12,512 nucleotides of DNA from SLID01 sp041667545 (GTDB lineage: Bacteria > Omnitrophota > Gorgyraeia > Tantalellales > Tantalellaceae), in the NCBI GenBank assembly GCA_041667545.1, contig JBAYES010000056.1:1-12512 (forward strand), read 5' to 3'. This document shows positions 1 through 8,210 of this stretch, one piece after another. Positions within the stretch are counted from its first letter, which is position 1. Every line of letters begins with the position of its first letter. The position numbers were made by a program, and so were the translations under genes. The notes under the pieces are model-generated. The model searched no databases. It was not told the origin of the DNA and saw only the letters and a program-made list of their open reading frames with translations.

Positions 1-20
1 ATTTTATTGGGCAGGTTCAT
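1..20 (-). CDS. pgsA: Probable pgsA, 5' end only (CDP-diacylglycerol-glycerol-3-phosphate 3-phosphatidyltransferase)
   Basis: Only the first six codons and part of a seventh are inside the window, reading MNLPNK. The ATG overlaps the rimO stop codon in an ATGA arrangement at positions 17-20, which marks a real translationally coupled start. PgsA proteins commonly begin MNLPNxLTxxR, and pgsA is often found directly after rodZ-like or rimO genes (for example ymfM-pgsA-cinA-recA in Bacillus). If correct, the enzyme is an inner-membrane CDP-alcohol phosphatidyltransferase making phosphatidylglycerol phosphate. The identity rests on six residues plus context, so it is an inference; that a gene starts here is much safer than its name. 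Confidence 0.55.
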
Positions 21-1342
21 ATCGCGTCCCCCTCAAGATCATATTCCGTTACGCCCGTTATTTTAACGCGCGCGAAATCTCCGGGTCTGAGGTCTTTCCC
101 TCTGACATATACCACGCCGTCAACTTCAGGAGCGTCCATCTCTGTCCTTCCGATGAAAAGACCTTTGTCCTTTTCATCCTGTTCGTCTATCAGGACCTTC
201 AGAGTTTTCCCCATAAGATTTTTGTTGCTTTCGGATGATATGTCCTGCTGCAACCGCATTACTTTTTCGAACCTGTCCTTTTTTACCTTCTCGGAAACCT
301 GGCTTGAAAAGTCCGCGGCAGGGGTTCCTTCTTCTTTGGAATAAATAAAGGCTCCGAGACGGTCAAATCGTACCTGTTCCAAAAATTCCATCAACTCCGC
401 GAACTGTTTTCCCGTTTCCCCGGGAAACCCTACAATAACGGATGTGCGAATAACCACGCCTTCTATCGACCCGCGTATTTTACTTATAAGGTCCAGCATC
501 TCCTCTTTTGTAACGCGTCTGTTCATTCCGGCAAGAATATCATTATTCGCATGCTGTATCGGCAGATCCACATACTTGCAGATATTCTTCGAAGACGCGA
601 TCGTGTTTATAAGCGCATCCGTAAAATGCGCGGGGTGAGTATATAAAAGCCTTGCCCACCCATCATCCATTTTTCCGGCAACCTCTTTCAGTAAAACAGA
701 AATATCGCCGCCGTTTTCTTTGTCGTATCCGAAAGAAGTTGTATCCTGTCCTATGAGAATGACTTCTTTTACGCCGTACTTTTCACGGAGCTCCCCAACC
801 TCACTTACCACAGAGGAGATCTCTCTGCTTCTACGCTTTCCCTTAAGATCCGGAATAACGCAATAAGAGCAGTTATTGGAGCACCCTTCCTGTATTTTTA
901 CGTAGATCGAATGCGGATATGAAAATATCCGTCTCGGGGAAGCGTGATCATACAGGTAAGCCGGAGACAAATTGACCTTCTTGATCTTGCCTGACCGCTT
1001 CATAAGAAAATCCGGTATCTGCGGAAAATCCGATGTCCCGAAAATAGCGTCTATTTCTTCTATTTCACATTCAATGTCCGAAGAATATCGCTGAGCCAGA
1101 CATCCGGTAACCACAAGTTTTTCAAGTTTTCCCCTCTTTTTCATTTCGGCCAGCTGGAGAATACAGTCTATGGACTCTTTTTTCGCGTCTTCAATGAACC
1201 CGCATGTGTTAACAATGGCTATATCCGCGTCATCGGCGCTTTCCGACAGTATAAACCCCGACACTGCCAGTTGTCCGGAAAGGACCTCGCTGTCTACAAG
1301 GTTCCTGGGACAACCAAGACTGAGAACAAATATTTTTTTCAT
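17..1342 (-). CDS. rimO: Ribosomal protein S12 methylthiotransferase RimO
   Basis: A full-length 441-residue MiaB/RimO-family radical SAM methylthiotransferase, which places a methylthio group on a conserved aspartate of ribosomal protein S12. The N-terminal UPF0004 domain shows the three auxiliary-cluster cysteines C11 (LGCPRN), C47 (NTCGF) and C81 (TGCLAQRY). The radical SAM core has C154, C158 and C161 in GCSNNCSYC, which bind the second 4Fe-4S cluster, and a PIQHANNDIL segment at 261-270. A C-terminal TRAM domain spans about 375-436 and contains DAPEVDG, the RimO-type signature that separates it from MiaB. The start is fixed by the conserved MKKIFVLSLGCPRN opening. It lies 15 bases after rodZ, and that spacer ends in TTTTCCCC with no Shine-Dalgarno sequence, so initiation may depend on coupling. 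The stop overlaps the next start by ATGA. Confidence 0.95.
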   Translation of the reverse strand: MKKIFVLSLGCPRNLVDSEVLSGQLAVSGFILSESADDADIAIVNTCGFIEDAKKESIDCILQLAEMKKRGKLEKLVVTGCLAQRYSSDIECEIEEIDAIFGTSDFPQIPDFLMKRSGKIKKVNLSPAYLYDHASPRRIFSYPHSIYVKIQEGCSNNCSYCVIPDLKGKRRSREISSVVSEVGELREKYGVKEVILIGQDTTSFGYDKENGGDISVLLKEVAGKMDDGWARLLYTHPAHFTDALINTIASSKNICKYVDLPIQHANNDILAGMNRRVTKEEMLDLISKIRGSIEGVVIRTSVIVGFPGETGKQFAELMEFLEQVRFDRLGAFIYSKEEGTPAADFSSQVSEKVKKDRFEKVMRLQQDISSESNKNLMGKTLKVLIDEQDEKDKGLFIGRTEMDAPEVDGVVYVRGKDLRPGDFARVKITGVTEYDLEGDAI

Positions 1343-1357
1343 GGGGAAAATAAAATT

Positions 1358-2209
1358 TTACTGAAACTGTACGGCCCAATCGTTGTCTATAAGTACGCCT
1401 TCGGACGAGATCTGAATATTCTTTGCTACCCCCGGCACTATTACGCCAAGATCTCTGCCATTAACCGTAAAATCAAGCATACTCCCTTTTCCGGTCCATA
1501 CCCTGAGAGTGTTCTCCGACTTCCAGGTGCGTGAATCTCCCGAGTTAAGAAAGCCGTCAAATATCTTGTCTCCGCTAAGGGACGTTACCTGCACCCACAC
1601 CCTGTCTCTCGCCTTCAAAGTAAGTGTAACCGAACCGTTTTTTACAGGGCTTTTTGTCTCAGTTTTCGAGGTAACAACCTGTTTCACAACTTTCTCGGGC
1701 TCAGCTTTTATAATTTTGACCGGTTCTGCCTCGCGGCGGAACGCCGCAGGCCGCGTCGGGGCGACTACCGGCACCTTTCTTGGAGGGGACATAAGGACTT
1801 TTTTTGTAACGTTTATAAGAGTAACCATTAGAATAACCAGTACGCCCAAGAGAATTACAGCCGTGACCGTTCTCAATTTTTTACCGCGAGGGACGGGGCT
1901 TTCCGGAATCTCGGATTTCTTTTCTTTAGCGGGGGGGCCGCTCTCTACTACAAACTCTTTTACAAGGACTTTACCGGATATCCCCTCGTATTTTTTTAAC
2001 ATATCATTTCCGTCCAACCCAAGAAACTCCGAATATTTTTTAATAAAACTTTTCATGTATACGGGGCTTAATTTATCGAAGATACCCTCCTCAATATCGG
2101 TTATTACCCCTATATTTATGTAAGTTTTTCCGGATACATCTTCCCGGGAAAGATCCATCTTTTCGCGTTTTTCCCTGAAAAGTTTGCCTAAGGATATCCT
2201 ATCAGACAT
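1358..2209 (-). CDS. rodZ: RodZ-like cytoskeletal HTH membrane protein
   Basis: A 283-residue single-pass membrane protein with RodZ architecture. Residues about 5-75 form a Cro/C1-type helix-turn-helix domain (HTH_25) with the typical IEEGIFDKLSPVYMKSFIKK pattern. In RodZ this fold contacts MreB rather than DNA. A basic stretch (PRGKKLR) leads into one transmembrane helix at about 114-135, giving a cytoplasmic N-terminus. A proline- and lysine-rich linker at about 140-190 follows, then a beta-rich DUF4115 domain at about 192-262 outside the membrane. The role inferred from the family is linking MreB to the cell-wall elongation machinery; mreB is not in this window. The ATG lies 2 bases after the ftsK stop with only a weak GGATG upstream, so coupling to ftsK is likely. 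The tail beyond DUF4115 is short. A different RodZ-family regulator cannot be excluded. Confidence 0.85.
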   Translation of the reverse strand: MSDRISLGKLFREKREKMDLSREDVSGKTYINIGVITDIEEGIFDKLSPVYMKSFIKKYSEFLGLDGNDMLKKYEGISGKVLVKEFVVESGPPAKEKKSEIPESPVPRGKKLRTVTAVILLGVLVILMVTLINVTKKVLMSPPRKVPVVAPTRPAAFRREAEPVKIIKAEPEKVVKQVVTSKTETKSPVKNGSVTLTLKARDRVWVQVTSLSGDKIFDGFLNSGDSRTWKSENTLRVWTGKGSMLDFTVNGRDLGVIVPGVAKNIQISSEGVLIDNDWAVQFQ

Positions 2210-2211
2210 CT

Positions 2212-4455
2212 TTACACATCCATAAGTTGTTGAATATCATCTATAAGTATCTCCCGAGCCTTTGAACCGTTGTAAGGCCCGACTATTCCATCTTCCTCCA
2301 TAATGTCTATCATACGGGCTGCCCGGGAATATCCGACCCTCAGCTTTCTCTGTATCATGGAGACGGATGCCTGTTTGGTCTGTATCACTATTTCCACAGC
2401 TTCCCGGTAAAGATCATCTTTCTCCTGATCTTTGGCCTGATGCGCTTTCTTTTCCTGAGCTGCTAACGCGGACTCAATATAATTGGCCCCGGATTGGTCT
2501 TTGATATATTTTACGACTTTTTTTATCTCGGCATCGTCCACAAGACAGCACTGGCCCCGGATTATGTGGGAAGAACCCGGTTCCATAAAAAGCATATCTC
2601 CTCTGCCTAAAAGTTTTTCCGCTCCGTTGGCGTCAAGAACCGTTCGGGAATCCACTTTCGACGCTACCTGGAAAGATATTCTTGCCGGAAAATTAGCCTT
2701 GATCACTCCGGTAATAACGTTTACAGAAGGCCTTTGAGTGGCGAGAATAAGATGTATGCCTGCCGCCCTGGCAAGCTGGGCTATACGCATAATAGCCCCT
2801 TCCACATCCTGCTGCGCCACGACTATAAGATCGGCAAGTTCATCCACTATCACGACTATGTATGGAATAGTCTCATCATTTTCTGTTTTTTTCTCACGGT
2901 ACAAAGCAAGGTTTCTCACTCCCATTTCGGCAAAAACCTCATATCTTCGTTCCATTTCGGTAACGACCCAGTTAAGAGCGGCCGCCGCCTTTTTCGGATT
3001 GGTGACTATGGGCATTGCAAGATGCGGGATACCTTCAAAGATCATCATCTCAACGCGTTTCGGATCGATCATAATAAACTTCAGTTCGTCGGGAGAAGAA
3101 TTTACCAGGAAACTTGTGATCACTGAGTTGAGGCAAACTGTCTTTCCTGCTCCTGTAGCGCCGGCTATGAGAAGATGCGGCATCTTAACAAGATCAGTTA
3201 TGATGGAGCGTCCTGAAATATCCTTACCGAGAGCGAATTTGAGAGGAGATGTTTCCTCCTGGTATTCATCGGACTCCATTATATCTCTTAGGAGCACAAG
3301 TTCGCTTTTTTTATTGGGTATCTCAACCCCTATCGTTCCTTTGCCCGGAAGCGGAGCTACTATACGTATATTCGAAGACCTCATAGCCAACGCTATGTTG
3401 TCTGCCAGGGATGTTATTCGGGAAACCTTTGTGCCAACTGAAGGTTCCAGTTCGTACATAGTTATGACGGGGCCTCTGTTTATCTTTGTAACCTTCGCCT
3501 CCACTCCGAATTCAAGCAGGGTCTTTTCAAGCATAGCGGCGTTAACCTTTAGGTCCTCTTCCCCTACCTTTCCATCGGTCTTGACGGGCGCGTTAAGCAT
3601 TTCGGTAGAAGGAAGCTTGTAATCAAGCGCCACCCCTTCTGAGGATGAAGCTATCTTTTTCACCCTTTCTCGGCTATCGATAAATATTTTTTTCTTTTTC
3701 ACGGGGACATTATCGGAAGACGAAGTAACTACCATTTCTTTCTTGTCTTTCAGAGCCGGCTTTTTTGATATTGAGGCATTGCGGGCTTCTTCAACCTGTC
3801 TTTTAACTTCCTCAAGTTTTTTCGCGATATTTTCTTTTGCCTGCCTGACATTGGTCTTTTCTTTCTTTCCCGAAACAAGAGCAGGTCTTTCCCTTTCCTT
3901 AAGGACACCTTTTAGTTTCTCCGGGAAGCTTTTGCCTGCCCGGAATAAAGACATAAAAACCGGGAAAAGAAGGAATTCGGTGGCAATAAGCACTGACAGG
4001 ATTATCATCGACACAACAAAAACCGCGCTGCCTGCGTTGCCAAGGTAGCCTACGAGAAATTCGGATGTAACATACCCTACTAAGCCCCCCTGGGAAAAAG
4101 CGGTGGTGGTCCCTACACCCGAGATCATGCTTAGACTGGCGCTGACCGCGGACATTAATATCAAAGTTCCAAACATCTTAAAATAGACTTTTCGCTGCTC
4201 GATCTGGAAAAATCTGGAAAAACTCCAAACAAAAACAAGTAGAGGCAGAACATAAGCGGCTTTCCCCACAATAAACCTGAGCACGCCCCCGATATAAACG
4301 CCCATTATTCCCACGGCATTCTGCGCTGAGGTATTAAAATGGCTGGTATAGAAAGGATGATCTTGATCGGTAAAAGTAAAAATGCTCAGAAATAGAAGAA
4401 CTCCGCTCGCGAAAAGTATTACAGCTATTATTTCGTTTTTCCTGACAGGCTTCAT
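2212..4455 (-). CDS. ftsK: DNA translocase FtsK/SpoIIIE
   Basis: A 747-residue septal DNA pump that moves chromosome termini through the closing septum. The N-terminus has four predicted membrane helices (about 8-28, 48-78, 94-114 and 141-165). A charged linker of about 110 residues follows, with a Lys/Glu-rich probable coiled coil around 200-228. It is far shorter than the E. coli linker and closer to SpoIIIE in size. The motor carries Walker A GATGAGKT at 432-439, a Walker B strand ending VIVDE at 535-539, and LATQRPSVNVITG at 571-583, all intact. Residues about 680-745 are the gamma winged-helix domain (ASVSMIQRKLRVGYSRAARM), which reads polar KOPS/SRS-type DNA signals and, where a Xer system exists, activates XerD. 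The start is an ATG with AAGGA overlapping the uppP stop, 10 bases downstream of that gene. A dif site is not in the window. Confidence 0.97.
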   Translation of the reverse strand: MKPVRKNEIIAVILFASGVLLFLSIFTFTDQDHPFYTSHFNTSAQNAVGIMGVYIGGVLRFIVGKAAYVLPLLVFVWSFSRFFQIEQRKVYFKMFGTLILMSAVSASLSMISGVGTTTAFSQGGLVGYVTSEFLVGYLGNAGSAVFVVSMIILSVLIATEFLLFPVFMSLFRAGKSFPEKLKGVLKERERPALVSGKKEKTNVRQAKENIAKKLEEVKRQVEEARNASISKKPALKDKKEMVVTSSSDNVPVKKKKIFIDSRERVKKIASSSEGVALDYKLPSTEMLNAPVKTDGKVGEEDLKVNAAMLEKTLLEFGVEAKVTKINRGPVITMYELEPSVGTKVSRITSLADNIALAMRSSNIRIVAPLPGKGTIGVEIPNKKSELVLLRDIMESDEYQEETSPLKFALGKDISGRSIITDLVKMPHLLIAGATGAGKTVCLNSVITSFLVNSSPDELKFIMIDPKRVEMMIFEGIPHLAMPIVTNPKKAAAALNWVVTEMERRYEVFAEMGVRNLALYREKKTENDETIPYIVVIVDELADLIVVAQQDVEGAIMRIAQLARAAGIHLILATQRPSVNVITGVIKANFPARISFQVASKVDSRTVLDANGAEKLLGRGDMLFMEPGSSHIIRGQCCLVDDAEIKKVVKYIKDQSGANYIESALAAQEKKAHQAKDQEKDDLYREAVEIVIQTKQASVSMIQRKLRVGYSRAARMIDIMEEDGIVGPYNGSKAREILIDDIQQLMDV

Positions 4456-4465
4456 TTATAATTCC

Positions 4466-5242
4466 TTACTTCAAAATTATAAGACCCACGGTTCCCAAGA
4501 GAAAGCAGTACACACTGAATATCCATATCTTCCGGAAAATCATGGCCTTTCTGACGAAGAACAGCCCGGCAAGTCCGGACACAAAAGCAAAGGCCATGCC
4601 CGAGATAAAAACCGGCGCGCTGAGCGTTCCCCCTTCCTTTCCCAAGAACAATACGCCGGCTGTCTTGTACAATGTCGCCCCGGCTATGATCGGAATAGAC
4701 AGGAGAAACGAAAATCTAAAAGACTTTTCCGGGCTTATTCCCGAAGAAAGCCCCGCTGATATTGTTAACCCGCTTCTGGACAATCCAGGTATTATTGCCA
4801 CTGCCTGCGCTAAACCAATTATAAAAGCCCTACCATTCCCAATTTCCAGATCAGTACTATTTTTTTTAGAAAATGCCATCTGAGCCGGAATAAGAGCCGC
4901 CGCGGTAAAAAGAAGCATCCCGGAAACAGCCCTTGGATCCGCGAAAAAACGCGTGACATCTTTTTCTAATATCAACCCCGCGAGTACTGCGGGAATGGTT
5001 CCTATCGCGATGTACTTTCTCCAATTTCTCCCCTCCGGCGTAAAAAGCAATATAACTTCTCTTCGAAAAAATATCAGAATAGAAGCCATTGTGGCAAAAT
5101 GAAGACAGATATCAAAAAAAACTTCCGGCTCTTTGCTCCCGAAAAACGAGTGGGCAAGCACCAAATGACCTGAACTCGAAACGGGAAGGAATTCCGTAAG
5201 ACCCTGAATTATACCGGATACCACGGCCTCAAAAATGCTCAT
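4466..5242 (-). CDS. uppP: Undecaprenyl-diphosphatase UppP (BacA)
   Basis: A 258-residue polytopic membrane enzyme of the BacA family that removes a phosphate from undecaprenyl diphosphate, recycling the lipid carrier for peptidoglycan and surface glycans. Both signature regions are present: QGLTEFLPVSSSGHL at 13-27, with the catalytic-type glutamate and serines, and IIPGLSRSGLT at 150-160, with the essential arginine at 156. A conserved histidine in DICLHFAT (about 44-51) is also visible. Several hydrophobic helices cover most of the chain, and the length is normal for the family. The ATG is preceded by AGGAAGGG at 5248-5255, a good ribosome binding site. It lies 24 bases after dut and 10 before ftsK. 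Its older link with bacitracin resistance reflects carrier-lipid recycling and does not imply a resistance island here. Confidence 0.96.
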   Translation of the reverse strand: MSIFEAVVSGIIQGLTEFLPVSSSGHLVLAHSFFGSKEPEVFFDICLHFATMASILIFFRREVILLFTPEGRNWRKYIAIGTIPAVLAGLILEKDVTRFFADPRAVSGMLLFTAAALIPAQMAFSKKNSTDLEIGNGRAFIIGLAQAVAIIPGLSRSGLTISAGLSSGISPEKSFRFSFLLSIPIIAGATLYKTAGVLFLGKEGGTLSAPVFISGMAFAFVSGLAGLFFVRKAMIFRKIWIFSVYCFLLGTVGLIILK

Positions 5243-5266
5243 TTTATCCCTTCCTGAAGAAAAAGA

Positions 5267-5716
5267 TCATATTCCGGTGTGACCAAACCCACCCGATGCG
5301 CGCGTCGTCTCGTCAAGCTCGTCGGTTTCTATGAATTCCGCTTTAGTCACCTTTTGTATGACCATCTGAGCCAGCCGCTGGGCCCGTTTTACAATATAAC
5401 TTTCATTCCCCAGATTGGTAACGATCAAACTGACAAGTCCCCGATAATCACTGTCTATCGTTCCGGGAGCATTAACAAGAGTTATCCCATGCTTAAGAGA
5501 CAATCCGCTTCGCGGCCTTGTCTGGGCCTCAAAGCCCGGAGGAAGAGCGATATAAATTCCGCAAGAGATCAGTTTTATCTCTCCGGGGCGGATAATCGTA
5601 TCATTTTCGACATCCGCATACAGATCCAGCCCGCTCGATCCCGTCGTGGCATAGCCCGGCAAAGGCAGGTCTTTAGCGCTCTCTTTTCTTCTTATTTTTA
5701 TTTTTACGGGATCCAA
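5267..5716 (-). CDS. dut: dUTP diphosphatase (dUTPase)
   Basis: A 149-residue trimeric dUTPase that splits dUTP to dUMP and pyrophosphate, keeping uracil out of DNA and supplying thymidylate synthesis. All five family motifs are visible in order: SSGLDLYAD (27-35), PRSGLSLKHG (68-77), GTIDSDYRG (85-93), RLAQMVI (114-120) and the flexible C-terminal arm RASGGFGHTG (139-148), which closes over the active site. The reading frame has a stop two codons upstream, so the start must be the TTG at 5716 or lie inside the protein; TTG fits the usual dUTPase length. No convincing Shine-Dalgarno sequence is seen before it. It lies 30 bases after pnp with no terminator between them, so it is probably cotranscribed with pnp. 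Confidence 0.96.
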   Translation of the reverse strand: MDPVKIKIRRKESAKDLPLPGYATTGSSGLDLYADVENDTIIRPGEIKLISCGIYIALPPGFEAQTRPRSGLSLKHGITLVNAPGTIDSDYRGLVSLIVTNLGNESYIVKRAQRLAQMVIQKVTKAEFIETDELDETTRASGGFGHTGI

Positions 5717-5746
5717 ATCTTATACTACCGATTTCTTGAATTCAGT

Positions 5747-7834
5747 TCAGCTCGCCGGGGACCCGGCCTGTTTGATGCTTAATTTTACGCGCCCCTGATC
5801 GTCTATCCCGATGAGTTTAACTTTTACTTCCTGTCCTTCCTTCACCGCTTCCTCAACATTCTTTACATATTTACCCGATATCTCGGAGACATGAACAAGG
5901 CCTTCTTTGCCCGGCAAAAACTCCACAAATGCTCCGAAATTCATGATCTTCACGACCGTAGCATCGTATATCCTTCCTATCTCGGGTTCCTCCAGTATAG
6001 CAGAGACCATAGCCACCGCTTTGTCCAGGGACTCTTTATTGGACGAAGCTATCTGGCAGGTACCGTCATCTTCGATATTTATATCTGCCCCGGTCGAAGC
6101 GATTATACCTCTTATTACCTTCCCGCCCTGACCGATAACCTCTCTAATTTTATCAACTTTGACCATTATTGTAACTATTCTCGGAGCGTCTGGAGAAAGA
6201 TCAGACTTAGGCTCTCCTATGGTCTTGGCCATATGGTCCAGGATCTCGATACGAGCCTTTTTTGCCTGAGCTAACGCTTCGGTCATTATACCGTAGTCAA
6301 CTCCTTTTATTTTAAGATCCATCTGAAGAGCATTTATGCCTTCCTTTGTTCCGGCCACTTTAAGATCCATGTCGCCAAGATGGTCCTCGGCTCCCGCAAT
6401 ATCCGTGAGGACGGCGTACTTGCCGCCTTCCTTAACGAGACCCATGGCTATACCGCTAACAGCGGAGGCTACGGGCACGCCTCCGGCCATCAGGCTGAGC
6501 GATCCGGCGCAAACCGTTGCCATGGAACTTGATCCGTTAGATTCCAGTATTTCCGAAACCAGCCTTATGGTATAAGGGAACTTCTCGGATTCCGGCAGTA
6601 CGGGCGCCAGGGCTTTCGCGGCAAGAGCTCCGTGACCTATCTCCCTTCTTCCCGGGCCTCGCATGGGGCGGGTCTCTCCCACGCTGAAAGACGGAAAGTT
6701 ATAATGGAGCATAAAGCTTCTTGTGGTCTCACCTTCGAGAGCGTCTATACGCTGTTCATCGGAAGCCGTTCCAAGAGTAAGAACAGAAAGCGCCTGTGTT
6801 TCCCCTCTTGTAAAAAGAGCCGAACCATGCGTTTTAGGCAAAAAATTGACTTCCGAGCTTAGTTCTCTGATCTCATCAAAAGCCCTGCCGTCTATCCTTT
6901 TCCTGTCGCTGAGAATAACATCTCGAACCATGTATTTTTCCACTTCTTCCATGGCTCTTTTGGCATCAGGCTCTATTCCTTTTTCACCGTCCGGATCTTC
7001 CGATTTAAGTATTTCGGAAAGGATACTTTCTCTTTCCTCCGATCTCTTCTGTTTTTCGGGTAAAATAAGCATCTCTTTTATTTTTTTGCCGAAATTAGTC
7101 CTTATTGTGCCAACCAGCTCGTCATTCACCGTATATAAGGCTATATCTTCTCTTTTCGGCTTACCGGCCTTTTCTCTCAATTCCTTTTGAAGCGCGAGTA
7201 CGGGTTTAACACTGTCATGGCCGAACTTGATGGCCGCGAGCATTTTATCTTCCGGGATCCCGGCTCCACCCGCTTCCAGCATAACGACGCTCTCGTCATT
7301 AGCCACAAGAATAAGATCCAGAGTGCTTTTGGTCATTTCTTCCGATGTAGGATCAAGAATAAAATTTTCATCTACCAAGCCTACCCGTGCTCCCGCTATC
7401 GGCCCTTCAAAAGGTATTTCCGATAACATGAGCGCGCATGAAGCTCCGGTCAGGGCAAGCACATCCGGATCATTCTGTCCGTCATATGATAATACGGTTG
7501 CCACTACCTGCACCTCATTAAGCATCCCTTTAGGAAAGAGCGGCCTTATGGGGCGGTCTATCATGCGGGAGGTCAGTATCGATTTTTCGGAAGGACGTCC
7601 CTCCCGTTTAAAAAAACCTCCGGGTATTTTTCCCGCCGCGAAGCTTTTTTCCTGGTATTCTACCGTTAAAGGGAAAAACCCCATATCTTCCCTCGCCTGT
7701 TTCGCGCAGCAGCATGTGACAAGAACGACAGTGCCTCCGTACCGCACGGTTACCGATCCGCCTGCCTGCTTAGCCAATTTTCCGGTAGACACCACAATGT
7801 CTTCCCGTCCGTGCTTCACTCGTAATTCAGTCAT
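5747..7834 (-). CDS. pnp: Polyribonucleotide nucleotidyltransferase (PNPase)
   Basis: A full-length 695-residue PNPase, the phosphorolytic 3'-to-5' exoribonuclease of RNA turnover, active as a ring-shaped trimer. Domains in order are: first RNase PH domain (about 10-215, with FFKREGRPSE at 74-83), an all-helical linker (about 240-310), second RNase PH domain (about 312-545), KH domain (about 552-612, GQGG loop at 568-571) and S1 domain (about 618-688). The catalytic segment GAEDHLGDMDLKVAGT (481-496) keeps the acidic and basic residues matching E. coli D486, D492 and K494. The ATG has an AAGGGA site about 6 bases upstream. It follows rpsO by 53 bases, the classic rpsO-pnp order. I see no strong hairpin in that spacer like the RNase III processing site known in E. 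coli. Confidence 0.98.
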   Translation of the reverse strand: MTELRVKHGREDIVVSTGKLAKQAGGSVTVRYGGTVVLVTCCCAKQAREDMGFFPLTVEYQEKSFAAGKIPGGFFKREGRPSEKSILTSRMIDRPIRPLFPKGMLNEVQVVATVLSYDGQNDPDVLALTGASCALMLSEIPFEGPIAGARVGLVDENFILDPTSEEMTKSTLDLILVANDESVVMLEAGGAGIPEDKMLAAIKFGHDSVKPVLALQKELREKAGKPKREDIALYTVNDELVGTIRTNFGKKIKEMLILPEKQKRSEERESILSEILKSEDPDGEKGIEPDAKRAMEEVEKYMVRDVILSDRKRIDGRAFDEIRELSSEVNFLPKTHGSALFTRGETQALSVLTLGTASDEQRIDALEGETTRSFMLHYNFPSFSVGETRPMRGPGRREIGHGALAAKALAPVLPESEKFPYTIRLVSEILESNGSSSMATVCAGSLSLMAGGVPVASAVSGIAMGLVKEGGKYAVLTDIAGAEDHLGDMDLKVAGTKEGINALQMDLKIKGVDYGIMTEALAQAKKARIEILDHMAKTIGEPKSDLSPDAPRIVTIMVKVDKIREVIGQGGKVIRGIIASTGADINIEDDGTCQIASSNKESLDKAVAMVSAILEEPEIGRIYDATVVKIMNFGAFVEFLPGKEGLVHVSEISGKYVKNVEEAVKEGQEVKVKLIGIDDQGRVKLSIKQAGSPAS

Positions 7835-7887
7835 TTTCTTCCCTTTTTTAAATTGCTTTTAATATTGCAGTCCCGCCTTCCGCCTCT

Positions 7888-8154
7888 TTATTTCCTCAAA
7901 CCGAGTTTGCCGATAACCTCGGTGTATTTGGTCTCGTCCACCGACTTAAGGTACTTGAGAAGTTTGCGCCTCTTATTTACAAGCATTAGAAGCCCTCTTC
8001 TTGAATGATGGTCCTTCTTGTGCTGTTTGAAGTGTTCCGACAAACTGTTTATCCTCTCCGTAATTAGAGCGATCTGAACCTCGGAAGACCCCGTATCCGA
8101 CGGGTGCTTCTGAAAATCGGTCACTACTTCCTTTTTTGCCTTTGCTGTAAGCAT
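7888..8154 (-). CDS. rpsO: 30S ribosomal protein S15
   Basis: An 88-residue S15, a primary 16S rRNA-binding protein that organises the central domain of the 30S subunit and contacts 23S rRNA in bridge B4. The conserved helical core is clear: DTGSSEVQIALITERI at about 20-35, then the loop with KKDHHSRRGL (about 45-54) and MLVNKRRKLLKYL, including the H/D/S residues that touch 16S helices 20-22. Its length matches the usual 88-89 residues. The ATG has a near-perfect GGAGGTGA site. The gene follows the only clear promoter in the window and leads into pnp. In several phyla S15 represses its own mRNA through the leader, and a candidate structure is present here. The usual upstream partners truB and ribF are absent. 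Confidence 0.98.
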   Translation of the reverse strand: MLTAKAKKEVVTDFQKHPSDTGSSEVQIALITERINSLSEHFKQHKKDHHSRRGLLMLVNKRRKLLKYLKSVDETKYTEVIGKLGLRK

Positions 8155-8160
8155 TATCTA

Positions 8161-8168
8161 TCACCTCC
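8161..8168 (-). promoter_or_regulatory. Strong Shine-Dalgarno sequence of rpsO
   Basis: The minus strand reads GGAGGTGA here, a near-complete match to the anti-Shine-Dalgarno sequence, six bases before the rpsO ATG. It is the best ribosome binding site in the window and fixes the S15 start. It contrasts with the weak or absent sites before dut, rodZ, rimO and the GT-C gene. Confidence 0.9.
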
Positions 8169-8177
8169 CCCTCTTTT

Positions 8178-8199
8178 TGATGGGAAAATATTCCAACCA
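8178..8199 (-). promoter_or_regulatory. Possible stem-loop in the rpsO 5' leader
   Basis: On the minus strand TGGTTGGAA, a TATT loop and TTCCCATCA can fold into a nine-step stem with eight pairs (one of them G-U) and one T/C mismatch. It sits just downstream of the predicted transcription start and about 9 bases before the Shine-Dalgarno sequence. Near the base a G-C pair stacks on a G-U pair, a combination that S15 recognises in 16S rRNA. It could be an autoregulatory S15 site, but short stems like this also arise by chance. Confidence 0.35.
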
Positions 8200-8210
8200 C
8201 ATAGTTAAGG

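Noticed and set aside
1509..2123. 204-residue open frame on the plus strand
   Set aside because: Antisense to rodZ, low complexity Ser/Thr/Phe-rich translation and no domain signal.
2738..3622. 294-residue open frame on the plus strand
   Set aside because: Fully antisense to the conserved motor domain of ftsK, with a composition typical of a shadow frame and no ribosome binding site or recognisable motif.
4466..5242. uppP as a bacitracin-resistance determinant
   Set aside because: It is a normal carrier-lipid recycling gene inside a housekeeping run; nothing suggests an acquired resistance locus.
7227..7862. 211-residue open frame on the plus strand
   Set aside because: Antisense to the first RNase PH domain of pnp; no independent coding evidence.
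7835..7887. RNase III-type processing hairpin between rpsO and pnp
   Set aside because: The spacer contains a direct GCAAT repeat but no inverted repeat long enough to form the stem known from E. coli.
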